37,975 nt of DNA, taken from contig DGQR01000179.1 in the NCBI GenBank assembly GCA_002390825.1, forward strand, positions 1 through 37,975. Direction: 5' to 3'. The position numbers and the translations under genes are program-made. The notes beneath the pieces were generated by a model. It saw nothing but the letters and a program-made list of their open reading frames with translations. It had not been told where the DNA came from and did not search any database. This stretch comes from Rhodoferax sp. UBA4409 (GTDB lineage: Bacteria; Pseudomonadota; Gammaproteobacteria; Burkholderiales; Burkholderiaceae_C). Below, in pieces: positions 16,102 through 23,636 of the stretch (the stretch's first letter is position 1; every line of letters starts with the position of its first letter).

Positions 16102-16707
16102 TCAAGAAAAAGTGCGCCAACCCCACCAGATGCGGGTGGCAGTGGTCACCGCACACAGCGCGGCGAACAGATAGGCCAAGGTCGCAAAGTGCGCAGGCCA
16201 TAGGCACATGGCCACAAAAAAGGCCAGTGTTTCGGTGGCTTCGGTCAGGCCACCCAAAAAGTAAAACGACTTGTCGGGGTAGGCCAGGTTGTCCATGCCG
16301 CGCTTGGCGGCCAGTGTCGCAAACGCCAGAAAGCTGCTGCCGGTGCCAATGAAGGCGGCCAGCAAGGCGGCTGCGGACAGGGCGTTGGTGGTGGGCTCGG
16401 CCACCGCAAAGGCCAGCGGAATGCTGGCGTAAAACAAAAAGTCCAGCGCGATATCGAGAAAACCGCCCGCATCCGTGGGCTGGGTTTCGCGGGCAACGGC
16501 ACCGTCCAGTCCATCTAGTAGTCTGGAGGTTAAAAGGGCGATAGCTCCCGCCGCATATGCGCCGTTAGCTATCAAAATTGCAGCAACAAGGCCGACTCCG
16601 AATCCTGCCAGAGTGACGGAATTCGCACCCACGCCAGCGCGCACCAGCAGGCGTGCCATGGCCTGCAGGGGCGTGCGCAGCAAGGGCGTGGCAAAACGGT
16701 CCAGCAT
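16102..16707 (-). CDS. CDP-alcohol phosphatidyltransferase family protein (YnjF-like)
   Basis: This 201-residue polytopic membrane enzyme has the full metal-binding signature of CDP-alcohol phosphotransferases: Asp65, Asp68, Gly69, Ala72-Arg73, Gly81, Asp85 and Asp89 in DGLDGAVARETQPTDAGGFLD. Members transfer a phosphatidyl group from CDP-diacylglycerol to an alcohol such as glycerol phosphate, serine or inositol. The acceptor is not evident here. Hydrophobic helices cover most of residues 30-195. As I recall, E. coli ynjF encodes the same family in the ynj cluster. The gene lies 6 bases after the TlpA-like gene and 10 bases before the TVP38 fusion. A 34-bp near-palindrome is embedded in its codons 45-56. 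Confidence 0.85.
   Translation of the reverse strand: MLDRFATPLLRTPLQAMARLLVRAGVGANSVTLAGFGVGLVAAILIANGAYAAGAIALLTSRLLDGLDGAVARETQPTDAGGFLDIALDFLFYASIPLAFAVAEPTTNALSAAALLAAFIGTGSSFLAFATLAAKRGMDNLAYPDKSFYFLGGLTEATETLAFFVAMCLWPAHFATLAYLFAALCAVTTATRIWWGWRTFS
16540..16573. repeat. 34-bp near-palindrome inside a coding region
   Basis: GATAGCT (16540-16546) and AGCTATC (16567-16573) share their centre of symmetry with the inner palindrome CGCATATGCG (16552-16561). Two of the five base pairs between the arms also match. The sequence is AT-richer than its surroundings and encodes residues about 45-56 of the phosphatidyltransferase without breaking the frame. Confidence 0.7.
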
Positions 16708-16713
16708 GGCGGC

Positions 16714-17265
16714 TCAGGGCAGCAGGTCGGCGACGCCGTCCCACACCTCAGGGGCCAGGCGACCTTCAAATCGCTGCAATACCCGGCCCTTGCTATCGAT
16801 CAGCAAGGTCAGCGGCAAACGGGTGCCGGCGGGGAGCTCTTCTTCCATGCGCACCGAAAGCAGCCCTTTGGCGTTCATCTGGGTCTGGCCCACCAGCTTT
16901 TCGTAGGTTTGCCAATCGCTGGCTTTGCGGTCCAGGTTGACTAGCAAGAGGCTGAAGGGCTTGTTTTTCCAGCCATTCAGGTTGGCGCGCAGTTCGGGCA
17001 GGCTGTCGCGGCACACGGCGCAGTCGGTGTTCCAGAAAAAGGCGACCGAGACAGTGCCGTCCAGCGCTTGGGTGCTGAAGCGCTGCCCATTGGCATAGAG
17101 CGCCGGCAACTGCAGCCGGTTGCCATTCGCTATGGCTGTCGATCCCGCGGCGGCGGGTGTTGTAGGTTGCGCTGCCGCGTTGAGGCTCATGCCCAGGCTA
17201 CAGGCGAGTGCCAGAAGGCCTGTCAGGGCAAGACGGAGCCAAGGGGCGGTGGAGGTGTGGGGCAT
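16714..17265 (-). CDS. TlpA-like thioredoxin-fold protein
   Basis: This 183-residue exported protein has a signal peptide (residues about 10-32, ending AAAQ). A thioredoxin fold of the TlpA/ResA/redoxin type follows. The active-site pair is Cys82-Cys85 in WNTDCAVCRDSLPEL, placed after the usual FFWN strand. The cis-proline-side region is GTRLPLTLLIDSKGRVL. The protein should act as a periplasmic thiol-disulfide reductase. It sits between the ATPase gene (55-base gap) and the phosphatidyltransferase gene (6-base gap). In the E. coli ynj cluster the corresponding slot holds the rhodanese YnjE, so a sulfur- or selenium-handling redox role is a reasonable inference. Confidence 0.8.
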   Translation of the reverse strand: MPHTSTAPWLRLALTGLLALACSLGMSLNAAAQPTTPAAAGSTAIANGNRLQLPALYANGQRFSTQALDGTVSVAFFWNTDCAVCRDSLPELRANLNGWKNKPFSLLLVNLDRKASDWQTYEKLVGQTQMNAKGLLSVRMEEELPAGTRLPLTLLIDSKGRVLQRFEGRLAPEVWDGVADLLP

Positions 17266-17320
17266 GCGGCGAGTCTACGGTGAAGCGGGCTGGTGGTTGG
17301 TCGCCGGTGCGCGCATTTCC

Positions 17321-17959
17321 TTACACCGTGCCGGCTGTGTCCAAGCGGGTGAGGTGTAGAGGGTCGGCGACATCGGCCAGATCGTGAGTCACCAGCAGTG
17401 CCGGAATAGCACGCTGCGCCACCAGCCCGAACACCAGGGCGCGCATGCGCTCGCGCAGGGCGGCGTCGAGTTTGGAGAAGGGCTCGTCCAGCAGCAAACA
17501 GCGGGGCTGGGCCAGCAGGGCCCGGGCCAAGGCCACACGCGCCCGTTGCCCGCCGGAGAGGCGGGCGGGGTTGGCGTGCAAAAACTCTCGCATTTCCACA
17601 TCGTCCAATGCTGCTTCCACCGCCCGCTCGCGCGTTTGGCGCTCGTCAGCGGGTACGGCGAACAACAGGTTTTCGCGCACGGTCATGTGGGCAAACAGCA
17701 GGTCGTCCTGAAACAAGAGCCCCACCCGGCGCGCCTGTACCGGCAGAGACTCGACACGCTGGTCATTGAGCGTCACGCGGCCGTCCCACAGCATGCCGGG
17801 ATCCAGCGTGCCGCACACTGCAGCCAGCACGCTGCTTTTGCCGCAGCCGCTGGGCCCCATGAGGGTGTGCACCTTGCCGGCTGGCACATGGATGTGCAGA
17901 CCCCGCAGCAAGTGGCCGGCAGGGCTGGCCAGTTGGGTGATATGGATATCCAGACTCAT
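17321..17959 (-). CDS. ynjD: ABC transporter ATP-binding protein, YnjD-like
   Basis: This 212-residue ATPase subunit of an ABC importer has Walker A GPSGCGKSS, a Q-loop in GLLFQDDLLF, the signature LSGGQRARVALARALL, Walker B CLLLDEPFSKLD and the switch histidine in LLVTHDLADV. The GLLFQDDLLF and GQRARVAL stretches agree with my memory of E. coli YnjD. ThiQ (thiamine) and FbpC (iron) are more distant alternatives. The start lies 4 bases after the permease stop, which makes a single operon near-certain. The transported substrate of YnjBCD is not established. Confidence 0.85.
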   Translation of the reverse strand: MSLDIHITQLASPAGHLLRGLHIHVPAGKVHTLMGPSGCGKSSVLAAVCGTLDPGMLWDGRVTLNDQRVESLPVQARRVGLLFQDDLLFAHMTVRENLLFAVPADERQTRERAVEAALDDVEMREFLHANPARLSGGQRARVALARALLAQPRCLLLDEPFSKLDAALRERMRALVFGLVAQRAIPALLVTHDLADVADPLHLTRLDTAGTV

Positions 17960-17963
17960 GGGT

Positions 17964-19634
17964 TTATTGTGCCGTCGCAGGCCAGCGGCGGGGCCGGCCC
18001 CACCGGGCGGCCAGGCCGAACATCAGCATCGGTAACAGCCATTGCAGCCATGCGAACGCAGCGGTCAACGCGCGCTGCCCGCCGGAGGCCAGTGTGACAG
18101 CCTCGGTAGTGACCGTCTGAAACCGCCCGGCCCCGACATACAAGGTCGGCAGGTACTGCGCCACACTCACCGCAAAGCCGACCGCCAGCGCCGCCGCCAG
18201 CGCGCTGCGCAAGAGCGGCCATTTCACCTGCCACAAGAACGCTGCCCGGCTGCGCCCGAGGGCTGCACTTACCTGCTTGAGGCGCGGATCGACACCTCCG
18301 TAAGGGCCTTGCAGCGCAATCAGCACATACGGCAAGGCACTCAAGGTGTGCGCCAGCCAGAGGCCGGCAGCTTGCCCATCAAGCCCCCAGGCCAGGCTGA
18401 GGCGGTGCAGGCCTACTACCCAAAGCACTGCGGGCAGCACCAAAGGCAGCATCCAGACCGGCCGCATGCGCCGCTGCCAGTCAAGCGGCGCCCACTCCAA
18501 CCAAGCCACCACCCAGGCCAGTGCGGTTGCCGCACTTAGCAGTCCCAAACCCAGGGTGACCCAGACGGTGCTGCTGCTGCGCAGTACGCCCTCCCAGGCA
18601 TGGAGGGTCCAGACCTCCGGCAAAAGTGCCGGGAAAGGCCAGGGCCCCGAGACGCTGCCTACGGCGAGGGCGGCCAGCACTGCGGCATAGACGCCCAAGA
18701 GCGCCACCAAAGGGGCGCTCAACGAATCGGGCTTACGCACCGTGATGGCGTGCTGCACCCGCGTGACGCCGCGCACCTGACGCTGGCGCCACAGGGGCCA
18801 GGCCCTCCACGCCACCAGCGCGCCGGCGCACCCGAGCAGCACTGCCGCCAGTAGCCAGGCGGCGCTGGCGCCTTGGGCATTGATGGCAGGGTCTGCATCT
18901 TGCAGCCATTGCCAGGCGAGCACCGACAGGGTGGGGGGCGCAGTCGGCCCGATCACCAGCGCCATATCCACCACCGTCAGGCTATAGGCCAGCACCGCCA
19001 GCAAGGGGGCTGCGAGGTGGCGCACCAGCTGCGGCCAGCCGATTCGCCACCAGGCTTGCGCATCGCTATAGCCCCAAGTGGCGGCCAAGCGCAAAGACTG
19101 GCGCAGCTGCGCCTGCACACCCGGCTGCTGCACATAGGCCAACGCGGCCCAGAGTAAAAAAGGAACCTCTTTCAACACCAGCACCGCGATCAGGCCCAGG
19201 CCCCAAGGGTCTTGGGTCGTGGCCCAGGCGGGCGGAGACTCCAGCCCGCTGGGCCAGGGTGATACCAGCCGCAATAACCACCCGCCCGGCGCGAGCAAGG
19301 CCACCATGCCAATCGCAAACGCCGCATGGGGTACCGAGAGCAAGGGCGACATCCAGCGGGCCCATTTATCCAGCCCTTGTGCGGTGCCGGTGGCCGCCAA
19401 CCAGCGCGCCAGAATGCACGCGGTGATGCCGGTTGCCAGCAGGGTCGCGCTCAGGCCGGTCCAGATCGTCATGCCCAATGCGGACCAGGTTTGTGGGTGT
19501 TGCAACAGGGCGGCCCACGCCGGCGCTTGCATGCCAAAAGGCACCGTGCTGCCCACCGCCCACAGCAGGGGGCCGGCTACGAGTAACAGCAGTGCAAAAG
19601 GAACTAGGTGGCGCGAAAGGCGTGCGACGGGCAT
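17964..19634 (-). CDS. ynjC: ABC transporter permease, YnjC-like (two-domain)
   Basis: This 556-residue permease consists of two fused binding-protein-dependent transport domains of about six helices each, with the halves meeting near residue 290. EAA-like coupling loops are visible at SLRLAATWGYSDAQAWWRIGWPQL (first half) and VSAALGRSRAAFLWQVKWPLL (second half). Length and pairing fit YnjC; ThiP and FbpB share the architecture. It is the first gene of the eight-gene minus-strand cluster. AGGAT stands upstream of the start. A strong terminator of the preceding Tim44-domain gene lies at 19681-19715, so the cluster promoter must lie in the roughly 45 bases before the start or the cluster depends on read-through. 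Confidence 0.85.
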   Translation of the reverse strand: MPVARLSRHLVPFALLLLVAGPLLWAVGSTVPFGMQAPAWAALLQHPQTWSALGMTIWTGLSATLLATGITACILARWLAATGTAQGLDKWARWMSPLLSVPHAAFAIGMVALLAPGGWLLRLVSPWPSGLESPPAWATTQDPWGLGLIAVLVLKEVPFLLWAALAYVQQPGVQAQLRQSLRLAATWGYSDAQAWWRIGWPQLVRHLAAPLLAVLAYSLTVVDMALVIGPTAPPTLSVLAWQWLQDADPAINAQGASAAWLLAAVLLGCAGALVAWRAWPLWRQRQVRGVTRVQHAITVRKPDSLSAPLVALLGVYAAVLAALAVGSVSGPWPFPALLPEVWTLHAWEGVLRSSSTVWVTLGLGLLSAATALAWVVAWLEWAPLDWQRRMRPVWMLPLVLPAVLWVVGLHRLSLAWGLDGQAAGLWLAHTLSALPYVLIALQGPYGGVDPRLKQVSAALGRSRAAFLWQVKWPLLRSALAAALAVGFAVSVAQYLPTLYVGAGRFQTVTTEAVTLASGGQRALTAAFAWLQWLLPMLMFGLAARWGRPRRWPATAQ

Positions 19635-19681
19635 GGCTGCATCCTAATCAAAGCCCTGGTGGCTGGCGGAGGCCGTGCGCG

Positions 19682-19715
19682 AAAAAAAGCCCGGGTTGCT
19701 GGTGCAAACCGGGCT
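19682..19715 (-). terminator. Intrinsic terminator of the Tim44-domain gene
   Basis: On the minus strand AGCCCGG (19715-19709) pairs with CCGGGCT (19694-19688) around a 14-base loop and is followed directly by a run of seven T. It lies 39 bases beyond the stop at 19754 and separates that gene from the ynjC cluster. Confidence 0.85.
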
Positions 19716-19753
19716 CGGGGGCAGGGCGGGCCGGTGTGGCCCGCTTGCAGGGT

Positions 19754-20686
19754 TTAGCTGGCTTGCTGGATACCAGCCAACACCCATCCGCCATTGCCCT
19801 GGCGGGACTTGGTGAGGTGCCAGATTTCGTCGAATGTTTCGTCGTCGGAACCTGCACCGAAGCGGATGAAGCCGGTGAACTTGACGCTCACTACATAGCG
19901 CTGCGCTTCTTCTGCCACTTCGAGCACGGTGGTATCGATGCGAACCACTTCACCGGGCTGAGCAGATGTTTCGCGCTCGGCAAAGTCGAGCTTGATTTCT
20001 GCAAACATCTCTGGCGAGGTGAACTCACGGATGTCGTCCAGGTTGCCTGCGTCATAAGCCGCTTGCAAACGGATGAAGTTCACTTTCGCGTTGCGCTCAA
20101 AGCTGGCACGGTCAAAGTCAGCGGGTATCGCAGAAGTTGCAGCGGGCTGGCCGCCAATGTCAGCACCGATCAGCGAGCCGGAGGACGAACCGCCCATGCC
20201 GGAGGCTGCTGGTGTCGCCATTTTGTAGGCCTGTTGGGGCATTCCTGCACCGCCTTGGCCTGCAGCGGCGCCAGCCGGCATCAAGCCGCCTGCACCTGCC
20301 GCGCCGCCTTGGCGAGCCATGGCCCGCTTACGCAGGAAGAAGCCCACCACTGCCATGATGGCGAACGCCACCAAGGCCATGGTCATCATGGAGGCGAGCT
20401 CGTCACCGAAACCGAAGTGCGATGCCAGCGCGGCGATACCCAAGCCAGCTGCGATACCTGCGATTGGCCCCATCCATGAGGGCTTGGAAGCTGCGGCAGC
20501 ACCTGCGCCTGCGGCCGGTGCCGCGTTTTGGGCGGTAGGGGCTGATGGCGCTTTGTCTTGGGTGGCTTGACGCTGGGTGCCCATGGACTTGCCGCCGCCC
20601 AATCGCTTGGCCGCTTCGGCGTCCATGGAAACGCTGGCAATGCCCATCGTGAACACTACCGCGAGAACGGAAAGAAGTCTTTTCAT
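19754..20686 (-). CDS. Tim44-like domain protein
   Basis: This 310-residue protein has a signal peptide (residues about 1-25, MKRLLSVLAVVF to AEA). An Ala/Gln-rich linker, a Gly/Ala-rich hydrophobic segment (PIAGIAAGLGIAALASHFGFG), a further membrane stretch ending FFLRKR and a C-terminal Tim44/MRPL45-like domain (about residues 175-310, with FIRLQAAYDAGNLDDIREFTSPEM) follow. Bacterial members are widespread in betaproteobacteria and their function is unclear; they may bind membranes or help protein assembly. The start at 20686 has AGGAGAT upstream; a longer frame to 20740 is unlikely. It is monocistronic, with its own terminator. Confidence 0.82.
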   Translation of the reverse strand: MKRLLSVLAVVFTMGIASVSMDAEAAKRLGGGKSMGTQRQATQDKAPSAPTAQNAAPAAGAGAAAASKPSWMGPIAGIAAGLGIAALASHFGFGDELASMMTMALVAFAIMAVVGFFLRKRAMARQGGAAGAGGLMPAGAAAGQGGAGMPQQAYKMATPAASGMGGSSSGSLIGADIGGQPAATSAIPADFDRASFERNAKVNFIRLQAAYDAGNLDDIREFTSPEMFAEIKLDFAERETSAQPGEVVRIDTTVLEVAEEAQRYVVSVKFTGFIRFGAGSDDETFDEIWHLTKSRQGNGGWVLAGIQQAS

Positions 20687-20788
20687 GTCGATCTCCTGAA
20701 AAAATGAATGACAGGCAGAGATTACGTGTGAAAAGACCAAATAAAAACCAGTGTATTTAAGAATAACGTTCCGTAAAAAACTGAAGGT

Positions 20789-21673
20789 TCAGGCGATGCC
20801 ATCCAGAACCCGCTGCACCAAGGGGTGCTGGACTTTCTTTTCGGTGCCCACCGCAAAGAAATGTTCGGTCACGCCCTCGCAGGGAGCCAGTCGTTCGACG
20901 CCATAGTTGGCAAGCAAGTCTTGCTCAGCCCATTCGGCTGCCGGAAAAATGCCCATGCCGCTGGCCCCGAAGGTATTGAGCAGCGCACTGTCCTCAAACT
21001 CGCCCACGATGCGCGGGCGAACGCCCTGTTGGTCAAACCAGTGGTCCAGGCGGGCCCGCACGGCGGTGTGGGCTGTGGGTAGCAGCACCGGGGTGCTGGC
21101 AAGGCACTGGGGAAAGTGGCTTGCGGCGCCGCGCACCAATGCGGGGGTGCCGTACCAGGCCATGGGCGACTGCCCCATGGCGTGGCTGTAAAGCTTGATG
21201 TTGGGGTTGGCAGGAGCTGGGCGGTCTGAGAACACCACATCCAGCCGGTGCAAGGCCAAGTCACCCAACAACTCGTCAAGCTCGCCTTCGTGGCAAATCA
21301 AGCGCAGCGTCGGCTCGCTGATGACCGGTTGCAACAGGCGGCGCGCTACCAGTTTGGGCAAGCCATCCGAGATGCCCACAGCCAGTCGCATCGACGGGGC
21401 GCTGGCTGATTCGCGCACCCGCTCGGGCAAGTTCTCGCCGATCTGGAATATCTGGTCGGCCAGTTGCAAAGCGGTCTGGCCCGCATCTGTGAGCACCAAG
21501 CCGCGACCGGCGGGTTTGAGCAAAGCGTAGCCCAGCGAGCGCTCCAGTTCGCGGACCTGCGCGCTCACGGTTTGGACCGCCATGTCGAGCTTGTCGGCCG
21601 CCCGTGACATGCCGCCCTCCTTGGCCACCACCCAAAAGTAGTACAGGTGCTTGTAGTTGAAGTTGGTGCTCAT
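20789..21673 (-). CDS. nhaR: LysR-family transcriptional activator, NhaR-type
   Basis: This 294-residue LysR-type regulator has an N-terminal helix-turn-helix at residues about 5-65 (NFNYKHLYYFWVVAKEGGMSRAADKL). The NYxHLYYFW start is characteristic of NhaR, the Na+-responsive activator of nhaA and osmC in E. coli. The effector domain follows to residue 290. No sodium-proton antiporter gene is adjacent, so its targets may differ or lie elsewhere. It is transcribed divergently from the HPF-like operon. Two palindromes lie in the 97-base gap, one directly before the start codon, consistent with autoregulation. Confidence 0.85.
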   Translation of the reverse strand: MSTNFNYKHLYYFWVVAKEGGMSRAADKLDMAVQTVSAQVRELERSLGYALLKPAGRGLVLTDAGQTALQLADQIFQIGENLPERVRESASAPSMRLAVGISDGLPKLVARRLLQPVISEPTLRLICHEGELDELLGDLALHRLDVVFSDRPAPANPNIKLYSHAMGQSPMAWYGTPALVRGAASHFPQCLASTPVLLPTAHTAVRARLDHWFDQQGVRPRIVGEFEDSALLNTFGASGMGIFPAAEWAEQDLLANYGVERLAPCEGVTEHFFAVGTEKKVQHPLVQRVLDGIA

Positions 21674-21722
21674 ATTCTGTATTTACAGGAATTTAAGTCA
21701 GAAATTATCTGCTTTTTGCAGA
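21674..21722. promoter_or_regulatory. Paired operator-like palindromes between nhaR and the HPF-like gene
   Basis: CTGTA-TT-TACAG lies at 21677-21688 inside the broader ATTCTGTATTTACAGGAAT. TCTGC-TTTTT-GCAGA lies at 21708-21722. Their centres are about 32 bases apart, close to three helical turns. They resemble each other (CTG...CAG flanked by A/T) and fill the divergent promoter region, so a regulator, possibly NhaR itself, may bind both. Confidence 0.4.
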
Positions 21723-21770
21723 ATGTTCTCGTGCTTAAGGTAGAGGCTCATTCACAGCAAGGAGTTTTTT

Positions 21771-22115
21771 ATGCAAGTCATTTTTGAATCGCGACATGCA
21801 ACTGGCAGCACTTTGCGCCAAGAGGCTCTGGAGCGGGTGCGGTTCGTTTTGCGCAGGCTGGGGGCCACGGTGCCGCGGACCAAAGTCATGTTCACCGACA
21901 TCAATGGCCCTAAGGGCGGCGTCGACAAGCATTGTTTGTTGGAAGTGAAAACCGAGAAGTCGGGGGTGCTGGTGATTTCTTCGCTGGCGAGCGATTGGCG
22001 CACCGCACTGGATGACGGTTTGGAGCGCTTGGTGCGCGCCCTGACGCGAACTATGGACCGCCAGAGAAAGCCTGTCCGCACACGACTGGCCCAACCAACA
22101 CTTGAGGTGAACTGA
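21771..22115 (+). CDS. HPF/RaiA-like ribosome-associated protein
   Basis: This 114-residue protein resembles the S30AE/HPF-RaiA family that binds the small ribosomal subunit and causes dormancy or hibernation. The central stretch VPRTKVMFTDINGPKGGVDKHCLLEVK matches a subfamily found in betaproteobacteria, and the C-terminal part is helical and basic (RLVRALTRTMDRQRKPVR). It lacks the long C-terminal extension of long-form HPF. AAGGAG precedes the start. Its stop overlaps the next start as TGATG, so the next small gene is translationally coupled. Confidence 0.78.
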   Translation: MQVIFESRHATGSTLRQEALERVRFVLRRLGATVPRTKVMFTDINGPKGGVDKHCLLEVKTEKSGVLVISSLASDWRTALDDGLERLVRALTRTMDRQRKPVRTRLAQPTLEVN

Positions 22116-22282
22116 TGGGTGACGATTTTTTGACGCTGGAGTGGATCAGCCTGGCGCTGTCACTGCCCATTATTTATGCCGCGTGGCATGAGTATTCCGA
22201 ACGCAATTCGCGGGATGCCAAGTTTTTAGCCGGCCTGGGTGCTGGCGGGCTGATTTTGTCCGGCGCAGGGTTTGTGCTGTAA
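22115..22282 (+). CDS. Small membrane protein (55 aa), unknown
   Basis: This 55-residue open frame starts within the stop codon of the HPF-like gene (TGATG). Two hydrophobic stretches, about residues 11-23 (ISLALSLPIIYAA) and 37-54 (FLAGLGAGGLILSGAGF), suggest a hairpin-like inner-membrane protein. A short polar loop HEYSERNSRDAK lies between them. The frame is intact and coupled to its neighbours, which argues for a real gene. I know no function. Confidence 0.65.
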   Translation: MGDDFLTLEWISLALSLPIIYAAWHEYSERNSRDAKFLAGLGAGGLILSGAGFVL

Positions 22283-22331
22283 AGCGGGCGCACTGCCTGA
22301 ACCATTGAATTTTTGAAGCAAGGAGTTCCCT

Positions 22332-22610
22332 ATGAAATGCCCCCATTGCCCCAGCAGCACCTTGGTGATGACCGAGCGGCAAGGCGTCGAGATTGACTAT
22401 TGCCCGACCTGTCGTGGCATCTGGCTGGACCGCGGCGAGCTCGACAAGCTGCTGGACAAAGCCTCCGACTCCGCCCCAGTGCAAGCCATGCCGGCGGCAC
22501 GCCCTCCGTCTGCGCCGCGGCATCGCGATTTTGAAGACTCTGATTTTCACGAGCACAAGCGCTACCCGCAGAGCCGCAAGAAATCGTGGTTGCACGAGAT
22601 TTTTGACTAG
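22332..22610 (+). CDS. TFIIB-type zinc-ribbon protein
   Basis: This 92-residue protein begins with a zinc ribbon. Cys3 and Cys6 in MKCPHC and Cys24 and Cys27 in YCPTCRGIWLDRGELDKLL match the zf-TFIIB family. A flexible Pro/Ala-rich linker leads to an acidic and then basic tail (FEDSDFHEHKRYPQSRKKSW) ending LHEIFD. Such proteins are common in proteobacteria and have no assigned role. AAGGAG precedes the start. It is the third gene of the plus-strand group starting at 21771, with a 49-base gap. Confidence 0.82.
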   Translation: MKCPHCPSSTLVMTERQGVEIDYCPTCRGIWLDRGELDKLLDKASDSAPVQAMPAARPPSAPRHRDFEDSDFHEHKRYPQSRKKSWLHEIFD

Positions 22611-22632
22611 CGCCTTGGCGCCCTGAGCGGTA

Positions 22633-23565
22633 TCAGCCCTCCGGCATGCGGTAGACCAATACCTTGAGGGCCCGCTCCGGCGCAATATCGGCAAATGCTG
22701 CCGGGTTGGGCAAGCGCTGCACCAGCTCTAGTCTAGGCGCTTGCTCTTGCATATGCCCCTGCAGGAAGGCGGTGTCCAGCTCGGGGGCATTCAGGCACAC
22801 CAGCGCGTGGCCACCCGGCGCCAGCAGCTCGGGCAGGCGGCGTACCAAGCGGGCATAGTCTTTGGTGGCCACAAAGCTGCCACGCTGGTAGCTCGGTGGG
22901 TCGAGCACCACCAGGTCGTAAGGCCCGCTGCGTGTGATCTTGCCCCAGGTCTTGAAAATGTCGTGCCCCAGAAAACTCACACCGCTCTCAATCCCGTTGA
23001 GCCTGTGGTTTTGCTGGCCCGTGGCCAGCGCGCCTTGGCTCATGTCCACATTCACCACATGCCGTGCACCCGCCTGCAAGGCCACTACCGAGAACGAGCA
23101 GGTGTAGGCAAACAGGTTCAGGACCCGGAAGGCAAAAGTTTTCGGATGGCTGGCCACATAGTCGTGCACCCAGCGCCGCCCCTCAGCCATGTCCAGAAAC
23201 AGGCCGTGGTTCTGGCCCTTTAACAACTGCACTTTGTAGCGGCTGCCCGCTTCGGTAACCACATGGGGCTCAGGCACTGCGCCGGCCATCAAGCGGGTGT
23301 CGGCATGGCCGTCAGCACGGCACTGGAATACCCAGTTGAGAAGCTGCCCACCGCCGATCTGGGCCCAGCGCGCTGTCAATGCGTTGCCCAGCGCCGCGAG
23401 TTCTGCCTCACTCGCCGCCGCAAAGCTGGTGGCGACGAGCACCGGTGGGTACCAATCCAGCGACCAGGATTCGCTGCCGGGGAACAGGCCGCCACGGCCA
23501 TGAAACAGGCGGCAGGCTTCGGAGGGGAGTTCCATCGTGGCGATGGTGGAGAGCAGAGCTTGCAA
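22633..23565 (-). CDS. SAM-dependent methyltransferase, RlmI-like
   Basis: This 310-residue class I methyltransferase is related to COG1092 (RlmI-type RNA cytosine-5 methyltransferases). Motif I is VLNLFAYTCSFSVVALQAGA, the acidic strand end is VVNVDMSQGAL and the catalytic-region motif is DLVVLDPPSYQRGSF. An N-terminal region (to about residue 110) differs from the RlmI PUA domain and carries FHGRGGLFPG. It probably methylates rRNA or another RNA; the site cannot be told. It converges on the zinc-ribbon gene with 22 bases between stops. Confidence 0.78.
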   Translation of the reverse strand: MQALLSTIATMELPSEACRLFHGRGGLFPGSESWSLDWYPPVLVATSFAAASEAELAALGNALTARWAQIGGGQLLNWVFQCRADGHADTRLMAGAVPEPHVVTEAGSRYKVQLLKGQNHGLFLDMAEGRRWVHDYVASHPKTFAFRVLNLFAYTCSFSVVALQAGARHVVNVDMSQGALATGQQNHRLNGIESGVSFLGHDIFKTWGKITRSGPYDLVVLDPPSYQRGSFVATKDYARLVRRLPELLAPGGHALVCLNAPELDTAFLQGHMQEQAPRLELVQRLPNPAAFADIAPERALKVLVYRMPEG

Positions 23566-23636
23566 GGGGCGTTTATTCAGTGGAGGATGCGGGGAGTGTA
23601 TGCAGTGTGTGGCTTATAAAAATCACTATCGGTGCT

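Noticed and set aside
17321..19634. Thiamine importer ThiPQ as the identity of the ABC permease and ATPase
   Set aside because: Architecture is shared, but the ATPase motifs resemble YnjD more closely, and the YnjF-, TVP38- and SelD-type neighbours favour the ynj assignment. No thiamine riboswitch is seen upstream.
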